Origin: Chloroflexota bacterium
GTDB taxonomy: Bacteria; Chloroflexota; Anaerolineae; 4572-78; J111
NCBI GenBank assembly: GCA_003694775.1
Contig: RFJV01000550.1
Location: forward strand, 1 to 11,341
DNA: 11,341 nucleotides
Direction: 5' to 3'
The position numbers were made by a program, and so were the translations under genes. Below the pieces are notes generated by a model that worked only from the letters and a program-made list of their open reading frames with translations, made no database searches and was not told the DNA's origin. This document shows positions 1-7,589 of this stretch, in pieces. Within the stretch, counting starts at the first letter, position 1. Each line of letters opens with the position of its first letter.

Positions 1-83
1 AGCGTCGTCTTCCCATGGTCTACGTGACCAATCGTCCCTACGTTGATGTGCGGCTTGTCACGCACAAATGTCTCTTTCGCCAT
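1..83 (-). CDS. tuf: Elongation factor Tu, N-terminal fragment (cut by window edge)
   Basis: Only the first 27 codons plus two bases lie in the window. The peptide opens [19 protein letters not shown] and continues with the P-loop HVDHGKTT, the G1 motif of a translational GTPase. This exact opening ([22 protein letters not shown]) is characteristic of bacterial EF-Tu, which carries aminoacyl-tRNA to the ribosomal A site in the cytoplasm. It differs from the openings of EF-G, SelB and LepA. The ATG is set by a strong Shine-Dalgarno sequence 6 nt upstream. The gene follows tRNA-Tyr on the same strand; tRNA genes next to tuf are a common bacterial arrangement, so co-transcription is plausible. 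The rest of the gene is outside the window. Confidence 0.95.
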   Translation of the reverse strand, partial: MAKETFVRDKPHINVGTIGHVDHGKTT

Positions 84-89
84 CTTTGT

Positions 90-95
90 CTCCTT
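90..95 (-). promoter_or_regulatory. Shine-Dalgarno site of tuf
   Basis: The minus strand reads AAGGAG, then ACAAAG, then ATG. This is a near-perfect anti-16S match at 6-nt spacing, and it fixes the tuf start. It contrasts with PIN/TRAM, mfd and the FHA cyclase, whose starts have no comparable site. Confidence 0.85.
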
Positions 96-123
96 GTTTG
101 TCAGCTAAAGATAACTTGCGAAA

Positions 124-153
124 ATAAACAGTGAGGAGACTCTCACTGTTTAT
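124..153 (-). terminator. Hairpin with T-rich flank between tRNA-Tyr and tuf
   Basis: A perfect 12-bp inverted repeat (arms 124-135 and 142-153) encloses a 6-nt loop. On the minus strand the second arm ends in TTTAT and is followed by TTTTCG, giving a T-rich tail. This resembles an intrinsic terminator or attenuator after tRNA-Tyr and before tuf. The stem is AT-rich apart from the CAGTGAG core, so termination may be partial. It could equally be a processing site or a structured tuf leader. I see no good separate tuf promoter downstream of it, which favours partial read-through. Confidence 0.5.
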
Positions 154-170
154 AATGGATGAAGATGAGG

Positions 171-252
171 TGGAGGGGGACGGATTCGAACCGCCGTAGG
201 CCTAGCCAGCTGATTTACAGTCAGCCCCCTTTAGCCACTCGGGCACCCCTCC
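171..252 (-). tRNA. tRNA-Tyr (anticodon GUA)
   Basis: The 82-nt minus-strand sequence folds as a class II tRNA. It has a 7-bp acceptor GGAGGGG/CCCCTCC, a D arm with CCC/GGG, and an anticodon stem GCTGA/TCAGC around the loop CTGTAAA, giving anticodon GTA (bases 216-218 on the plus strand). A variable arm of about 13 nt contains a GGC-TAG-GCC mini-stem. The T arm is GGCGG-TTCGAAT-CCGTC with one G-U pair. The discriminator base is A. The next bases on the RNA strand are CCU, so the 3' CCA is not encoded and must be added after transcription. The long variable arm and GUA anticodon identify tyrosine. Confidence 0.97.
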
Positions 253-275
253 ACGTATTCAATTGACAACCTAAA

Positions 276-299
276 GACACGGCGCTCTAGCGCCGTGTC
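276..299 (-). other. GC-rich perfect hairpin just upstream of tRNA-Tyr
   Basis: An 11-bp perfect inverted repeat (arms GACACGGCGCT at 276-286 and AGCGCCGTGTC at 289-299) has only 2 nt between the arms, or can be read as a 10-bp stem with a 4-nt loop. On the minus strand it is followed by TTTAGG, a weak T run, so it could terminate rlmB transcripts. It also begins almost exactly where transcription from the promoter at 308-335 should start. In that case it would cap the 5' end of the pre-tRNA-Tyr transcript. The sequence does not decide between these roles. Confidence 0.6.
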
Positions 300-307
300 A
301 ATTTGCA

Positions 308-335
308 AGTATACTAGATTTTAAACAGGAGTCAA
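308..335 (-). promoter_or_regulatory. Sigma70-type promoter for tRNA-Tyr (and probably tuf)
   Basis: The minus strand shows a -35 TTGACT (plus-strand 330-335), a 16-bp spacer, and a -10 TATACT (308-313). Each box is one base from consensus. The predicted start is near 300-301, about 50 nt before the mature tRNA-Tyr 5' end. The -35 box lies inside the right arm of the dyad at the end of rlmB, so the promoter and that terminator-like element share sequence. Confidence 0.65.
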
Positions 336-358
336 ATTTGGGTTACGCTTTTGACTCC
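328..358 (-). terminator. Terminator-like dyad spanning the rlmB stop codon
   Basis: A perfect 9-bp inverted repeat (arms GGAGTCAAA at 328-336 and TTTGACTCC at 350-358) has a 13-nt loop that contains the rlmB stop (TAA, 343-345 on the complement). On the minus strand it is followed by TGTTTAAAA, a weak T-rich tail. Its position at the gene end suggests transcript termination or 3'-end protection for the PIN/TRAM-cysS-rlmB operon. The long loop makes it a weak intrinsic terminator. Confidence 0.4.
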
Positions 359-1107
359 CCCGGCGCATGGCTGAACCCCCGCGCCCGCCAGATTTCGTAG
401 AGGGCCAGAGCGCAGGCCACCGAGGCATTGAGCGACTCCACTCTGCCCCGCATCGGTAGCTGAACCAGCAGGTCGCAGGTTTTGCGGGCCAGCCGGCTCA
501 GGCCGGTGCCTTCACTGCCCACTACCAGCGCCACCGGGCCAGACAGGTCTACCCGGTGAAACGGCTGGGCAGTGGGGTGCTTTTCCAGACCGACCACCCA
601 CACACCGGCCTCCTTCAGCCGCTGGAGCGACTGCACCAGATTGGGCACTTCCGCCACCCAGACGTGTTCCGCCGCGCCGGCAGAGGCATTGACCACCGCC
701 GGTGTCACCCCGGCGGCCCGCCGGCGAGGCAGGATGACGCCGTGCACGCCCACCGCGTCGGCGGTGCGCAGTATCGCGCCCAGGTTCTGCGGGTCTTCCA
801 GGTGGTCAACGGCCAGCAGAAACGGCGGCTCCTCCTGCCGGGCGGCCCGCGCCAGGATGTCGTCCAGGTTGACCAGGGGGTAGCGACCGGTTTCCAGCAT
901 CACCCCCTGGTGACCGGTTGCCAGCCGGTCGAGCTGGTCGCGGGGGGCGGTAATCACCGGAATATTCAGCCCGGCGGCCAGGTGGCGAATTTCATCAATC
1001 ACCGCCGACGGTTTGAGGCTATCGGCCAGAATCACTTTGTGGATATGGCGCCGCCGTGCCCGCAGGCATTCGCGGGCCGCGTTGCGTCCGTAGAGATGTT
1101 CTATCAT
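343..1107 (-). CDS. rlmB: 23S rRNA (guanosine-2'-O-)-methyltransferase RlmB, TrmH/SpoU family
   Basis: This 254-residue cytoplasmic SPOUT-fold enzyme uses S-adenosylmethionine to methylate the ribose 2'-OH of an RNA guanosine. For RlmB the target is G2251 (E. coli numbering) in the 23S rRNA peptidyl-transferase P loop. All three SpoU motifs are present: motif 1 at about 101-114 (DHLEDPQNLGAILR, with N108 and R114), motif 2 at about 194-202 (VVGSEGTG), and motif 3 at about 217-230 (LPMRGRVESLNASV). The N-terminal part (HLYGRNAARECLR) is the L30e-like substrate-binding domain typical of the RlmB subgroup, and the length is normal for it. The ATG overlaps the cysS stop as ATGA, which implies translational coupling. 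A tRNA-modifying TrmH paralogue is possible but less likely given the N-terminal domain and the cysS linkage, known from Firmicutes. Confidence 0.93.
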   Translation of the reverse strand: MIEHLYGRNAARECLRARRRHIHKVILADSLKPSAVIDEIRHLAAGLNIPVITAPRDQLDRLATGHQGVMLETGRYPLVNLDDILARAARQEEPPFLLAVDHLEDPQNLGAILRTADAVGVHGVILPRRRAAGVTPAVVNASAGAAEHVWVAEVPNLVQSLQRLKEAGVWVVGLEKHPTAQPFHRVDLSGPVALVVGSEGTGLSRLARKTCDLLVQLPMRGRVESLNASVACALALYEIWRARGFSHAPGESKA

Positions 1108-2594
1108 CGGGTGCTCAGCTTCCAGGTTGTGCCGTCGGGGCGGTCTTCCAGAACCACGCCGATTTCGGCCAGGCGGTCGCGGATGGCATCCGCGGTGGCA
1201 AAGTCCCGGTTTTTCCGGGCCGCAGTACGCAGGTCGACCAGCAGTTGGATAAGCTCTTCGGTCAGCTCGGCGGTACTGCTGTCTGCACCGGAAATCTGGT
1301 CGGGGATGATGCCCAGGATGTCGCCACCCAGAGTGCGGTAGGCCTGGTCGATGGCTTCCAGCGTGCCCCGCGAAACCGGCTGGCCGCTGTTCAGCAGGCT
1401 GTTGACCGCCCTGGTCAGGTCGAACAGCACTGCCAGGGCCTGGGGGGTATTGAAGTCGTTGTCCATTGCCTCCAGGAAGCGCGCCTTGTGCTGGTCGATA
1501 AGCTCCAGAACGGCGGGGTCTGCCGGCTGGTCATCGGAGGCTTTGGCCAACTGCTGGCGCACCAGCCCCACGGTGGAGAGCAACCGCTCGTGGCCTTTGG
1601 CCGCACTCTGCAGGGCGGCGTCGGAAAAGTCGGTGGTCTGGCGGTAGTGACTGCTCAGCACAAAGAAGCGGATGGCCAGCGGGGCATACCCCTGCGACAG
1701 CCGCGGGTGGTCGCCGGTAATGGCCTGCTGGATGGTCAGGGAGTTGCCCAGGCTCTTGCCCATTTTAACGCCGTCGATGGTGACCATGTTGTTCAACAGC
1801 CAGTAGCGGGCAAAGCCGTCGCCGTAGGCGGCTTCGGCCTGGGCAATTTCACTCTCGTTGTGGGGGAAGATGTTCTCCAGGCCCCCGCCGTGGATGTCGA
1901 ACGGCAGGCCCAGGTATTTGCTGGCCATCACGGTACATTCGGCGTGCCAGCCGGGGAAGCCGCGGCCCCAGGGGCTGTTCCACTGCATCAGATGGTCGGG
2001 ACTGGCGGCCCGCCAGACGGCAAAATCCCGCGGGTCCCGCTTGTCGCTGGATACTTCCAGCCGGGCGCCTTCTTCCAGCTCGTCGAGCTTGCGGCGAGAG
2101 AGTTTGCCGTAGCCGGGCCATTTGGCAACAGAAAAGTAAACGTTGCCGTTGCTTTCGTAGGCGTACCCTTTTTCGATGAGGGTTTGGGCCAGTTCAATCT
2201 GCTCCAGCACATGGCCGCTGGCCCGGGGAGAGATGTCGGGCCGCAGGACATTGAGCAGGTCCATATCCCGGAAGTAGTTGCGGGTATAGGTTTCTACAAT
2301 CTCCATCGGCTCGACCCGCAGGAGACGGGCCTGGCGGCCAATTTTGTCCTCGCCCTCATCCCCGTCGCCGACCAGATGGCCCACATCGGTAATGTTCTGC
2401 ACATAGCGGACCTTGTATCCCAGATATTCCAGATAGCGATGGACAATGTCGAAGGTGATGTACACCTTGGCGTGTCCAATGTGGGCATCACCGTAGACGG
2501 TTGGCCCGCAGACATACATGCCCACAAATCCGGGATGGATGGGTTCAAATGTTTCCAGCTCGCGTGTCAGGTAGTTGAAGACTTTTAGGCTCAT
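1104..2594 (-). CDS. cysS: Cysteinyl-tRNA synthetase
   Basis: This 496-residue class I aminoacyl-tRNA synthetase charges tRNA-Cys with cysteine in the cytoplasm. The Rossmann catalytic domain carries the HIGH signature at residues 38-41 ([10 protein letters not shown]). The second ATP signature is at 277-281, reading KMGKS followed by LGN rather than the commoner KMSKS. Predicted zinc ligands that discriminate cysteine are C29 ([10 protein letters not shown]), C220 (GWHAECTVM), and H245 and E249 in [10 protein letters not shown], all matching the family pattern. A helical DALR-type anticodon region follows from about residue 350, ending in the usual [17 protein letters not shown] stretch, so the protein is full length. 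The gene starts 3 nt after the PIN/TRAM stop, with GGAAG about 11 nt before the ATG inside the upstream gene. Its own stop overlaps rlmB. Confidence 0.97.
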   Translation of the reverse strand: MSLKVFNYLTRELETFEPIHPGFVGMYVCGPTVYGDAHIGHAKVYITFDIVHRYLEYLGYKVRYVQNITDVGHLVGDGDEGEDKIGRQARLLRVEPMEIVETYTRNYFRDMDLLNVLRPDISPRASGHVLEQIELAQTLIEKGYAYESNGNVYFSVAKWPGYGKLSRRKLDELEEGARLEVSSDKRDPRDFAVWRAASPDHLMQWNSPWGRGFPGWHAECTVMASKYLGLPFDIHGGGLENIFPHNESEIAQAEAAYGDGFARYWLLNNMVTIDGVKMGKSLGNSLTIQQAITGDHPRLSQGYAPLAIRFFVLSSHYRQTTDFSDAALQSAAKGHERLLSTVGLVRQQLAKASDDQPADPAVLELIDQHKARFLEAMDNDFNTPQALAVLFDLTRAVNSLLNSGQPVSRGTLEAIDQAYRTLGGDILGIIPDQISGADSSTAELTEELIQLLVDLRTAARKNRDFATADAIRDRLAEIGVVLEDRPDGTTWKLSTR

Positions 2595-2597
2595 AGT

Positions 2598-3650
2598 TTA
2601 ATGTTCTTCCAATCTGGCAAAAATCATTCGTCCGGCAGAGGTTTGCAGAACCTTGGTGACCACCGCCTCAACGGTCTGGTCGATACAGCGTTTTCCGTTT
2701 TCTACCACCACCATCGTTCCATCGCTGAGGTAGCCAACGCCCTGCTCCCGCTCTTTTCCTTCCTGGATTATTTTAATCGTCAACGGTTCCCCTGGCAAAA
2801 TAATGGTTTTGACCGCATTTGCCAGTTCGTTGATATTCAGGACCACCACGCCCTGCAGTTTTGCCACGTTGTTCAGGTTGAAATCATTGGTGATGATAGG
2901 GCAGTTCAACTGCTTTGCCAGCAGAACCAGCTTATCGTCCACGGCATGCACGCCTTCGATATCCAGGTCGGTAATCTGAATGGGGGTAGGCGATTCCTGC
3001 TGGAGCCGGCGAAGCAGGTCCAGCCCGCGGCGGCCCCGGTTCCGGCGGAGCGGGTCGGATGAATCGGCGATGTACTGGAGTTCGTTCAGAACGAAGCGGG
3101 GAACCAGCATGGTACTGCGAATAAAGCCGGTCTGGGCGATGTCGGCAATACGCCCGTCGATGATGACGCTGGTATCCAGCAAAACCACATCGTCGGCGCG
3201 GCGGGCAAAATTCAAAAAAGAAGAAGAGCCGGAAAAACGCATCCCCAGCAGATTAAAAATATCTCGCTGTCGCATCACCATAATGGCCGCGCCAATGTAG
3301 CCCAACACCAGACTGGCAATCATCGGCACAATTCCGCCGTACGGCTGGGGCAAAGCCGACAGCGAGGGAAACAGCAGGGCGGCCACGGCCAGCCCCACCA
3401 CCAGCCCAATCACCGCGGCAATCAGTTGGGAAGCCGGCATCCGCTTTAACCGGGCCTTGACCCAGTAATAGGGGCGCGTGGTCAGGTAAGGCGCGACCAG
3501 CAGGCCCAGGGCCGCGCCGGCCAGGGTGAGGGCCGTAATGTAGCGGATAGATTCAACCGGGCTGTCGGGGCGGAACAGGGCGATAGACTGTACCCCAATC
3601 AGGGCAAACACCACCATGCCGACCAGCCGGAAAACAAATTCAACACTCAT
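2598..3650 (-). CDS. Membrane-anchored PIN/TRAM domain protein (YacL-like putative RNase)
   Basis: The protein has 350 residues. Four hydrophobic segments (about 5-27, 37-56, 76-98 and 105-126) anchor it in the cytoplasmic membrane. A PIN nuclease-fold domain follows (about 153-280) with the acidic residues expected for metal binding: D159 and D165 in LLDTSVIIDGR, E190 in FVLNE, D238/D239 in VDDK, and D256 in IITND. A TRAM RNA-binding beta-barrel ends it (about 286-346). This is the architecture of Bacillus YacL and its relatives, found widely in Firmicutes, Thermus and Chloroflexota; most are uncharacterised and RNA cleavage is inferred from the fold. The gene leads the operon with cysS and rlmB, as in the Firmicutes yacL region. 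The ATG lies in an AT-rich context with no Shine-Dalgarno sequence. The C-terminal half uses visibly more A/T-rich codons than its neighbours. Confidence 0.9.
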   Translation of the reverse strand: MSVEFVFRLVGMVVFALIGVQSIALFRPDSPVESIRYITALTLAGAALGLLVAPYLTTRPYYWVKARLKRMPASQLIAAVIGLVVGLAVAALLFPSLSALPQPYGGIVPMIASLVLGYIGAAIMVMRQRDIFNLLGMRFSGSSSFLNFARRADDVVLLDTSVIIDGRIADIAQTGFIRSTMLVPRFVLNELQYIADSSDPLRRNRGRRGLDLLRRLQQESPTPIQITDLDIEGVHAVDDKLVLLAKQLNCPIITNDFNLNNVAKLQGVVVLNINELANAVKTIILPGEPLTIKIIQEGKEREQGVGYLSDGTMVVVENGKRCIDQTVEAVVTKVLQTSAGRMIFARLEEH

Positions 3651-3813
3651 AAATAATAGCGTTCAGTTTTGAATAAAGGGCAATCAAATATAAGAGAAAA
3701 AAGAGCGACAGCACACCGTGCATTCGCCCCATCAATTCAAATGAATCTTCACCCTGTATACCTTTGGGCGAAAACGACCGCCATCCCTGAATAATACGCC
3801 TCTTTGGTTATGT

Positions 3814-3842
3814 ATGGTAGCACGAAGCACTAGAGATGTCAA
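3814..3842 (-). promoter_or_regulatory. Promoter of the PIN/TRAM-cysS-rlmB operon
   Basis: The minus strand has a perfect -35 TTGACA (plus-strand 3837-3842), a 17-bp spacer, and a -10 TACCAT (3814-3819) preceded by TGC, an extended -10 element. Transcription should start near 3807, leaving a leader of about 157 nt. Confidence 0.7.
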
Positions 3843-3871
3843 AAGAATTTTTTCACCACCGCCTCCCCAAT

Positions 3872-3900
3872 CTGACAATCCGTCCAGAATTTGCTATAAT
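3872..3900 (+). promoter_or_regulatory. Promoter of mfd
   Basis: A -35 CTGACA (3872-3877) is separated by 17 bp from a perfect -10 TATAAT (3895-3900), which is preceded by TGC (extended -10). The predicted start is near 3907, only about 23 nt before the proposed mfd start codon. It lies back to back with the leftward promoter. Confidence 0.75.
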
Positions 3901-3929
3901 AAACAGCTTGGCTATCAATACAATTTGCT

Positions 3930-6900
3930 GTGGTCGTTGCTGTGCTTATTAATCTTTCGCCAATATTAAAGCTGTTCAACCAGTCGCCGGCCTATCACCG
4001 GCTGGCCGACGCGCTTTACAACGGAGACTTATCCACCATTACCCGCCAGCCGCTGGGGGTTCCCGGTGCGGTCCGGCCGGCATTTCTGGCCGCCCTGCAT
4101 GCCGACCTGCAAAGACCCATCCTGTTTGTCACGGCCCGCAGTGAAAAGGCCCGCATCCTGAGCGAACAGCTTCAGATTTGGGCCAGGGACCCCGCCGCGG
4201 TCTTCTACCTGCCGCCCCCCGATGCCCTGCCCTTTGAAAAGGTCGGCTGGAGCGCGGAAACCACCCAGGCCCGGCTGACCGCGCTGTCGGCGCTGATGCT
4301 GTACCGCCAGCAGGCCGGGCCCGCGCCCCTGGTGGTCACATCGGCGCGGGCGCTGATACAGCACACCCTGCCGCCCCCCCACTTTGCCACTCTCCAGTTC
4401 CGCCGCGGACAGCGGGTCAACCTGAACCAGGTGGTGCAGGAATGGGTGGCTCTGGGCTACCAGCCGGAAGAAGTGGTCGAAACACCCGGAAGCTTCAGCC
4501 GCCGCGGCGGCATCCTGGACATCTTTCCGCCCAACCTGTCCCTGCCGGTGCGGATTGAATTCTTCGGCGACGAAATCGACTCCCTGCGCAGTTTCGACCC
4601 CACTACCCAGCGGTCGGAGGGGCGGCTGGAGCAGGTGGTGGTTGGCCCCGCCACCGAGGCCCTGCCCCGGTTTGGCCCGCAGGCCGCGGCCCGGCTGGCC
4701 CGGTACGACCTCAGCCGGCTTCAGCCTTCGGCCAAAATCGCTCTGGAAGAAGACATTGCCCGCCTGGAAAGCGGTACCTTTTTCCGCGGTATCGAACACT
4801 ACCTGCCTTTCATCTACAACGGCGCAGACCCCGGCGGTGCCCCGGCGGTGCCGCTGGATTACCTGCCGGAAAATGGGCTGGTCTTTATTGAGGACCCGGA
4901 GGAGCTGGCCCTGGTGGTGGATGAACTGGAGGCTCAGGTGCGCTCTGCCCGGCAGGAACTGGTAGATTTGGGCGACCTGCCGGAGGCGTGGCCCGCGGGC
5001 TGTTTCCGCTGGTCTCAACTGGTGGAGGCGCTCGTCCGGCGGCAGGCCATTGCCCTGGGCTTTACGCCGTTCAAGCACGGCGCGGCGGGCGAACCGTTCA
5101 ACCCGGAGGCCGGCTATCCCCTCCAGACCCTCTTTGCCGCGCCGCCGGCCTTTGGCGGACAGGTCAAGCAGGTCATCCAGGAAATTGTCCGCCGCAAGCA
5201 GGCCGGCGAACGGCTGGTGCTGGTCAGCCGGCAGACCAGCCGGCTGAGCCACCTGCTGGCAGACCAGGCCGGCCTGACCGTGACACCGCAGGACACCCTC
5301 TCCCCGGAGGACCCGCCCCCCGCGCCCGGAAGCATCACCCTTCTGCACGGCGTGCTGATGGAAGGCTGGCTCCTGTCTGCCGGCAGCGGCCCCGACGCGC
5401 CGCCGCTGGTCACGGTGATGTCCGATTCCGAGCTGTTCGGCTGGAAAAAACCGACCGCCATTCGCCGCCGCCGGCCCCGCAAGGGGGTCACCCCGGAAAC
5501 CTTTTTTGCCGATGTCAATCCCGGCGACCTGGTGGTCCACATTGAGCACGGTATTGGCCGCTATATTGGGCTGGTCAAAATGGAATTCGACGGCGCGGCA
5601 CGGGAATACCTGGCCGTGGAATACGCCCAGAACGACCGGCTTTACGTGCCCATCCACCAGGCCGACCGCCTGTCTCGCTATGTGGGTCTGGATGACGGCA
5701 TTCCCCGCCTGAACCGGCTGGGCAGTGCAGACTGGAACATTGTCAAGCGCAAGGCCAAAAAGGCGGTTGAGGACATTGCCAGAGAACTGCTGGAAATTTA
5801 CGCCCGCCGCGAAACCGCCCCCGGCCATGCCTTTGCCCCCGATACCGAATGGCAGAGGGAAATCGAAGACGCCTTCCCCTACGTGGAAACCGAAGACCAG
5901 CTCCGGGCCATCGCCGAGGTCAAGGCCGATATGGAGAAACCCCGGCCAATGGACCGGCTGGTCTGCGGCGACGTGGGCTACGGCAAAACCGAGGTGGCCC
6001 TACGGGCCGCGTTCAAGGCCGTAATGGACGGGATGCAGGTCGCCATTTTGACCCCCACCACGGTGCTGGCCCAACAGCACTACCAGACCTTTACCCAGCG
6101 CCTGGCCGATTATCCCGTCCAGATTGAGATGCTGTCGCGCTTCCGCACCCGCAGTCAGCAAGAAGAAATTCTGCGCAACCTGGAAGCCGGCGTCATCGAT
6201 ATTGTCATCGGCACGCACCGGCTCCTGCAGAAGGATGTCCGCTTCAAAAAGCTGGGCCTGCTGATTATCGACGAAGAACAGCGGTTTGGGGTAAAGCACA
6301 AGGAGAAGCTGAAGGGGTTGCGGGCCAGCGTAGACGTGCTGACCCTTTCCGCCACGCCCATCCCGCGCACCCTGCATATGGCCCTGAGCGGTGTGCGCGA
6401 CCTGAGCACCATCGACACGCCGCCGGAAGAGCGCATCCCCATCCGCACCGTTATCACCGAGTATGACGAAGGGCTGATTGCCTCGGCTGTCCGCCGGGAG
6501 ATGGACCGGGGCGGGCAGGTCTTTTACGTGTACAACCGGGTGATGGGTATTGAGCAGAAGGCCAACCGGGTGCGCAACCTGATTCCCGAAGCACGGGTGG
6601 CCGTGGCCCACGGACAAATGAGCGAGCGGCAGTTGGAACGGGTGATGATTGACTTTATCGCCGGGGAGTACGATGTGCTGGTCTGCACCACCATCATCGA
6701 AAACGGCATCGACATGCCCAATGTCAACACCATCATCATCGATCGGGCCGACCGGCTGGGCCTGTCTCAACTGTACCAACTGCGCGGCCGGGTTGGTCGG
6801 GGGGCGGTGCAGGCCTACGCCTACCTGCTGACCCCCCGGCACCACCAGCTCAACCCCGATGCCCGCAAGCGGCTGGATGCCATCGCCGAGGCCACAGAGC

Positions 6901-7550
6901 TGGGCGCGGGCTTCCGCATTGCCATGCGCGACCTGGAAATTCGGGGGGCGGGGGAACTGCTGGGAGCCAAACAGCACGGTCACATTGCCGCGGTGGGGTT
7001 CGACCTGTACACCCGCCTGCTGGCCCAGGCCGTCAGCGAACTCAAGGGCGAGTCGCCCCACCTGGTCATCGGTGAAGATGCGCTGACCTACGCCGCGCCG
7101 CTGTCGGAAACGCTCCAGCTCAACCTGCCGATGTCGGCCTACATTCCGGAATCGTACGTGCCGGAGGAAAAGATGCGTCTGCGGCTGTACCGCCGTTTAG
7201 CCAGCATCACCACTCTGGACGGCATCGCCGATATTGGCCGGGAACTGGAAGACCGTTTTGGCGACCTGCCGGAGCCGGTGGTAAATTTGCTTTACCAGTT
7301 AAAGCTCAAGGCCCTGGCGCTGGCGGCTGGGGTGCAGTCCATCGTGGTGGAAACCGGCCAGATAGTCATCCGGGCCGACAGCCTGCAGGACGTAGACCGG
7401 GCCGGCCTGGCCCGCCGGCTGGGCAGTGCGGTCACGGTGACGCCGCGGCAGGTCAGCCTGCCCCTTCACCCGCGGCAGGAAGTCTGGCAGGCCGAGCTGG
7501 AAAAAACTCTGCGCCTGCTGGTCCGTATGGTCAACGACCCGACCCGCTAG
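3930..7550 (+). CDS. mfd: Transcription-repair coupling factor Mfd
   Basis: This 1206-residue SF2 DNA translocase removes RNA polymerase stalled at lesions and recruits UvrA for nucleotide excision repair. The N-terminal UvrB-homology module includes RRGGILDIFP at about 191-200. The CarD-like RNA polymerase interaction domain is at about 520-590 (NPGDLVVHIEHGIGRYIG). The RecG-like motor shows Walker A GDVGYGKT at 680-687, DEEQ at 781-784, the SATPIPRTL motif III, and QLRGRVGR motif VI at 950-957. The TRG motif follows at about 1001-1036, then the C-terminal D7 domain. All domains are present and the length is slightly above the E. coli enzyme. The start is uncertain: GTG at 3930 lies about 23 nt after the predicted transcription start and has no Shine-Dalgarno sequence. 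An in-frame GTG at 3942 is the alternative. The gene looks monocistronic. Confidence 0.96.
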   Translation: MVVAVLINLSPILKLFNQSPAYHRLADALYNGDLSTITRQPLGVPGAVRPAFLAALHADLQRPILFVTARSEKARILSEQLQIWARDPAAVFYLPPPDALPFEKVGWSAETTQARLTALSALMLYRQQAGPAPLVVTSARALIQHTLPPPHFATLQFRRGQRVNLNQVVQEWVALGYQPEEVVETPGSFSRRGGILDIFPPNLSLPVRIEFFGDEIDSLRSFDPTTQRSEGRLEQVVVGPATEALPRFGPQAAARLARYDLSRLQPSAKIALEEDIARLESGTFFRGIEHYLPFIYNGADPGGAPAVPLDYLPENGLVFIEDPEELALVVDELEAQVRSARQELVDLGDLPEAWPAGCFRWSQLVEALVRRQAIALGFTPFKHGAAGEPFNPEAGYPLQTLFAAPPAFGGQVKQVIQEIVRRKQAGERLVLVSRQTSRLSHLLADQAGLTVTPQDTLSPEDPPPAPGSITLLHGVLMEGWLLSAGSGPDAPPLVTVMSDSELFGWKKPTAIRRRRPRKGVTPETFFADVNPGDLVVHIEHGIGRYIGLVKMEFDGAAREYLAVEYAQNDRLYVPIHQADRLSRYVGLDDGIPRLNRLGSADWNIVKRKAKKAVEDIARELLEIYARRETAPGHAFAPDTEWQREIEDAFPYVETEDQLRAIAEVKADMEKPRPMDRLVCGDVGYGKTEVALRAAFKAVMDGMQVAILTPTTVLAQQHYQTFTQRLADYPVQIEMLSRFRTRSQQEEILRNLEAGVIDIVIGTHRLLQKDVRFKKLGLLIIDEEQRFGVKHKEKLKGLRASVDVLTLSATPIPRTLHMALSGVRDLSTIDTPPEERIPIRTVITEYDEGLIASAVRREMDRGGQVFYVYNRVMGIEQKANRVRNLIPEARVAVAHGQMSERQLERVMIDFIAGEYDVLVCTTIIENGIDMPNVNTIIIDRADRLGLSQLYQLRGRVGRGAVQAYAYLLTPRHHQLNPDARKRLDAIAEATELGAGFRIAMRDLEIRGAGELLGAKQHGHIAAVGFDLYTRLLAQAVSELKGESPHLVIGEDALTYAAPLSETLQLNLPMSAYIPESYVPEEKMRLRLYRRLASITTLDGIADIGRELEDRFGDLPEPVVNLLYQLKLKALALAAGVQSIVVETGQIVIRADSLQDVDRAGLARRLGSAVTVTPRQVSLPLHPRQEVWQAELEKTLRLLVRMVNDPTR

Positions 7551-7589
7551 CGTATTCTTTTCTTTCTTTTCGTGTTTTCGCGCCGCAGT

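Larger units (their letters stand above)
3651..3929. other. Divergent intergenic regulatory region
   Basis: This 279-bp, AT-richer gap separates the leftward PIN/TRAM operon from rightward mfd and contains two outward-facing promoters, listed separately. Between the leftward promoter and the PIN/TRAM start lies an untranslated leader of about 150 nt (3651-3807). I can see only a small imperfect dyad there (ATTCAAATGAAT near 3737-3748) and no recognisable riboswitch, T-box or small ORF. A T-box would be a natural suspicion upstream of cysS, but I see no T-box sequence with a terminator. Confidence 0.6.

Noticed and set aside
149..154. TATAAA as a -10 box for a separate tuf promoter
   Set aside because: No acceptable -35 box lies 16-18 bp upstream; that region is the tRNA 3' end. 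The hexamer is part of the hairpin arm.
1056..2588. 510-codon plus-strand frame opposite cysS
   Set aside because: It is an in-register antisense shadow of cysS for the same codon-usage reason, and cysS has full synthetase signatures.
3651..3807. Possible T-box or riboswitch in the leader upstream of PIN/TRAM-cysS
   Set aside because: I found no T-box consensus, no strong terminator/antiterminator pair and no recognisable aptamer. Only a small dyad is visible.
4029..5828. Long open frame of 599 codons on the minus strand inside mfd, and another of 353 codons at 6000-7061
   Set aside because: Both are exactly in register with mfd codons. They stay open because the GC-rich gene avoids TTA, CTA and TCA, whose complements are stops. 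The peptides are rich in G, Q, H and R and show no motifs.
7545..7576. Intrinsic terminator after mfd (CGCTAGCG followed by a T-rich stretch)
   Set aside because: The palindrome gives only a 3-bp stem with a 2-nt loop, and the T run is interrupted by C residues. It is too weak to call.
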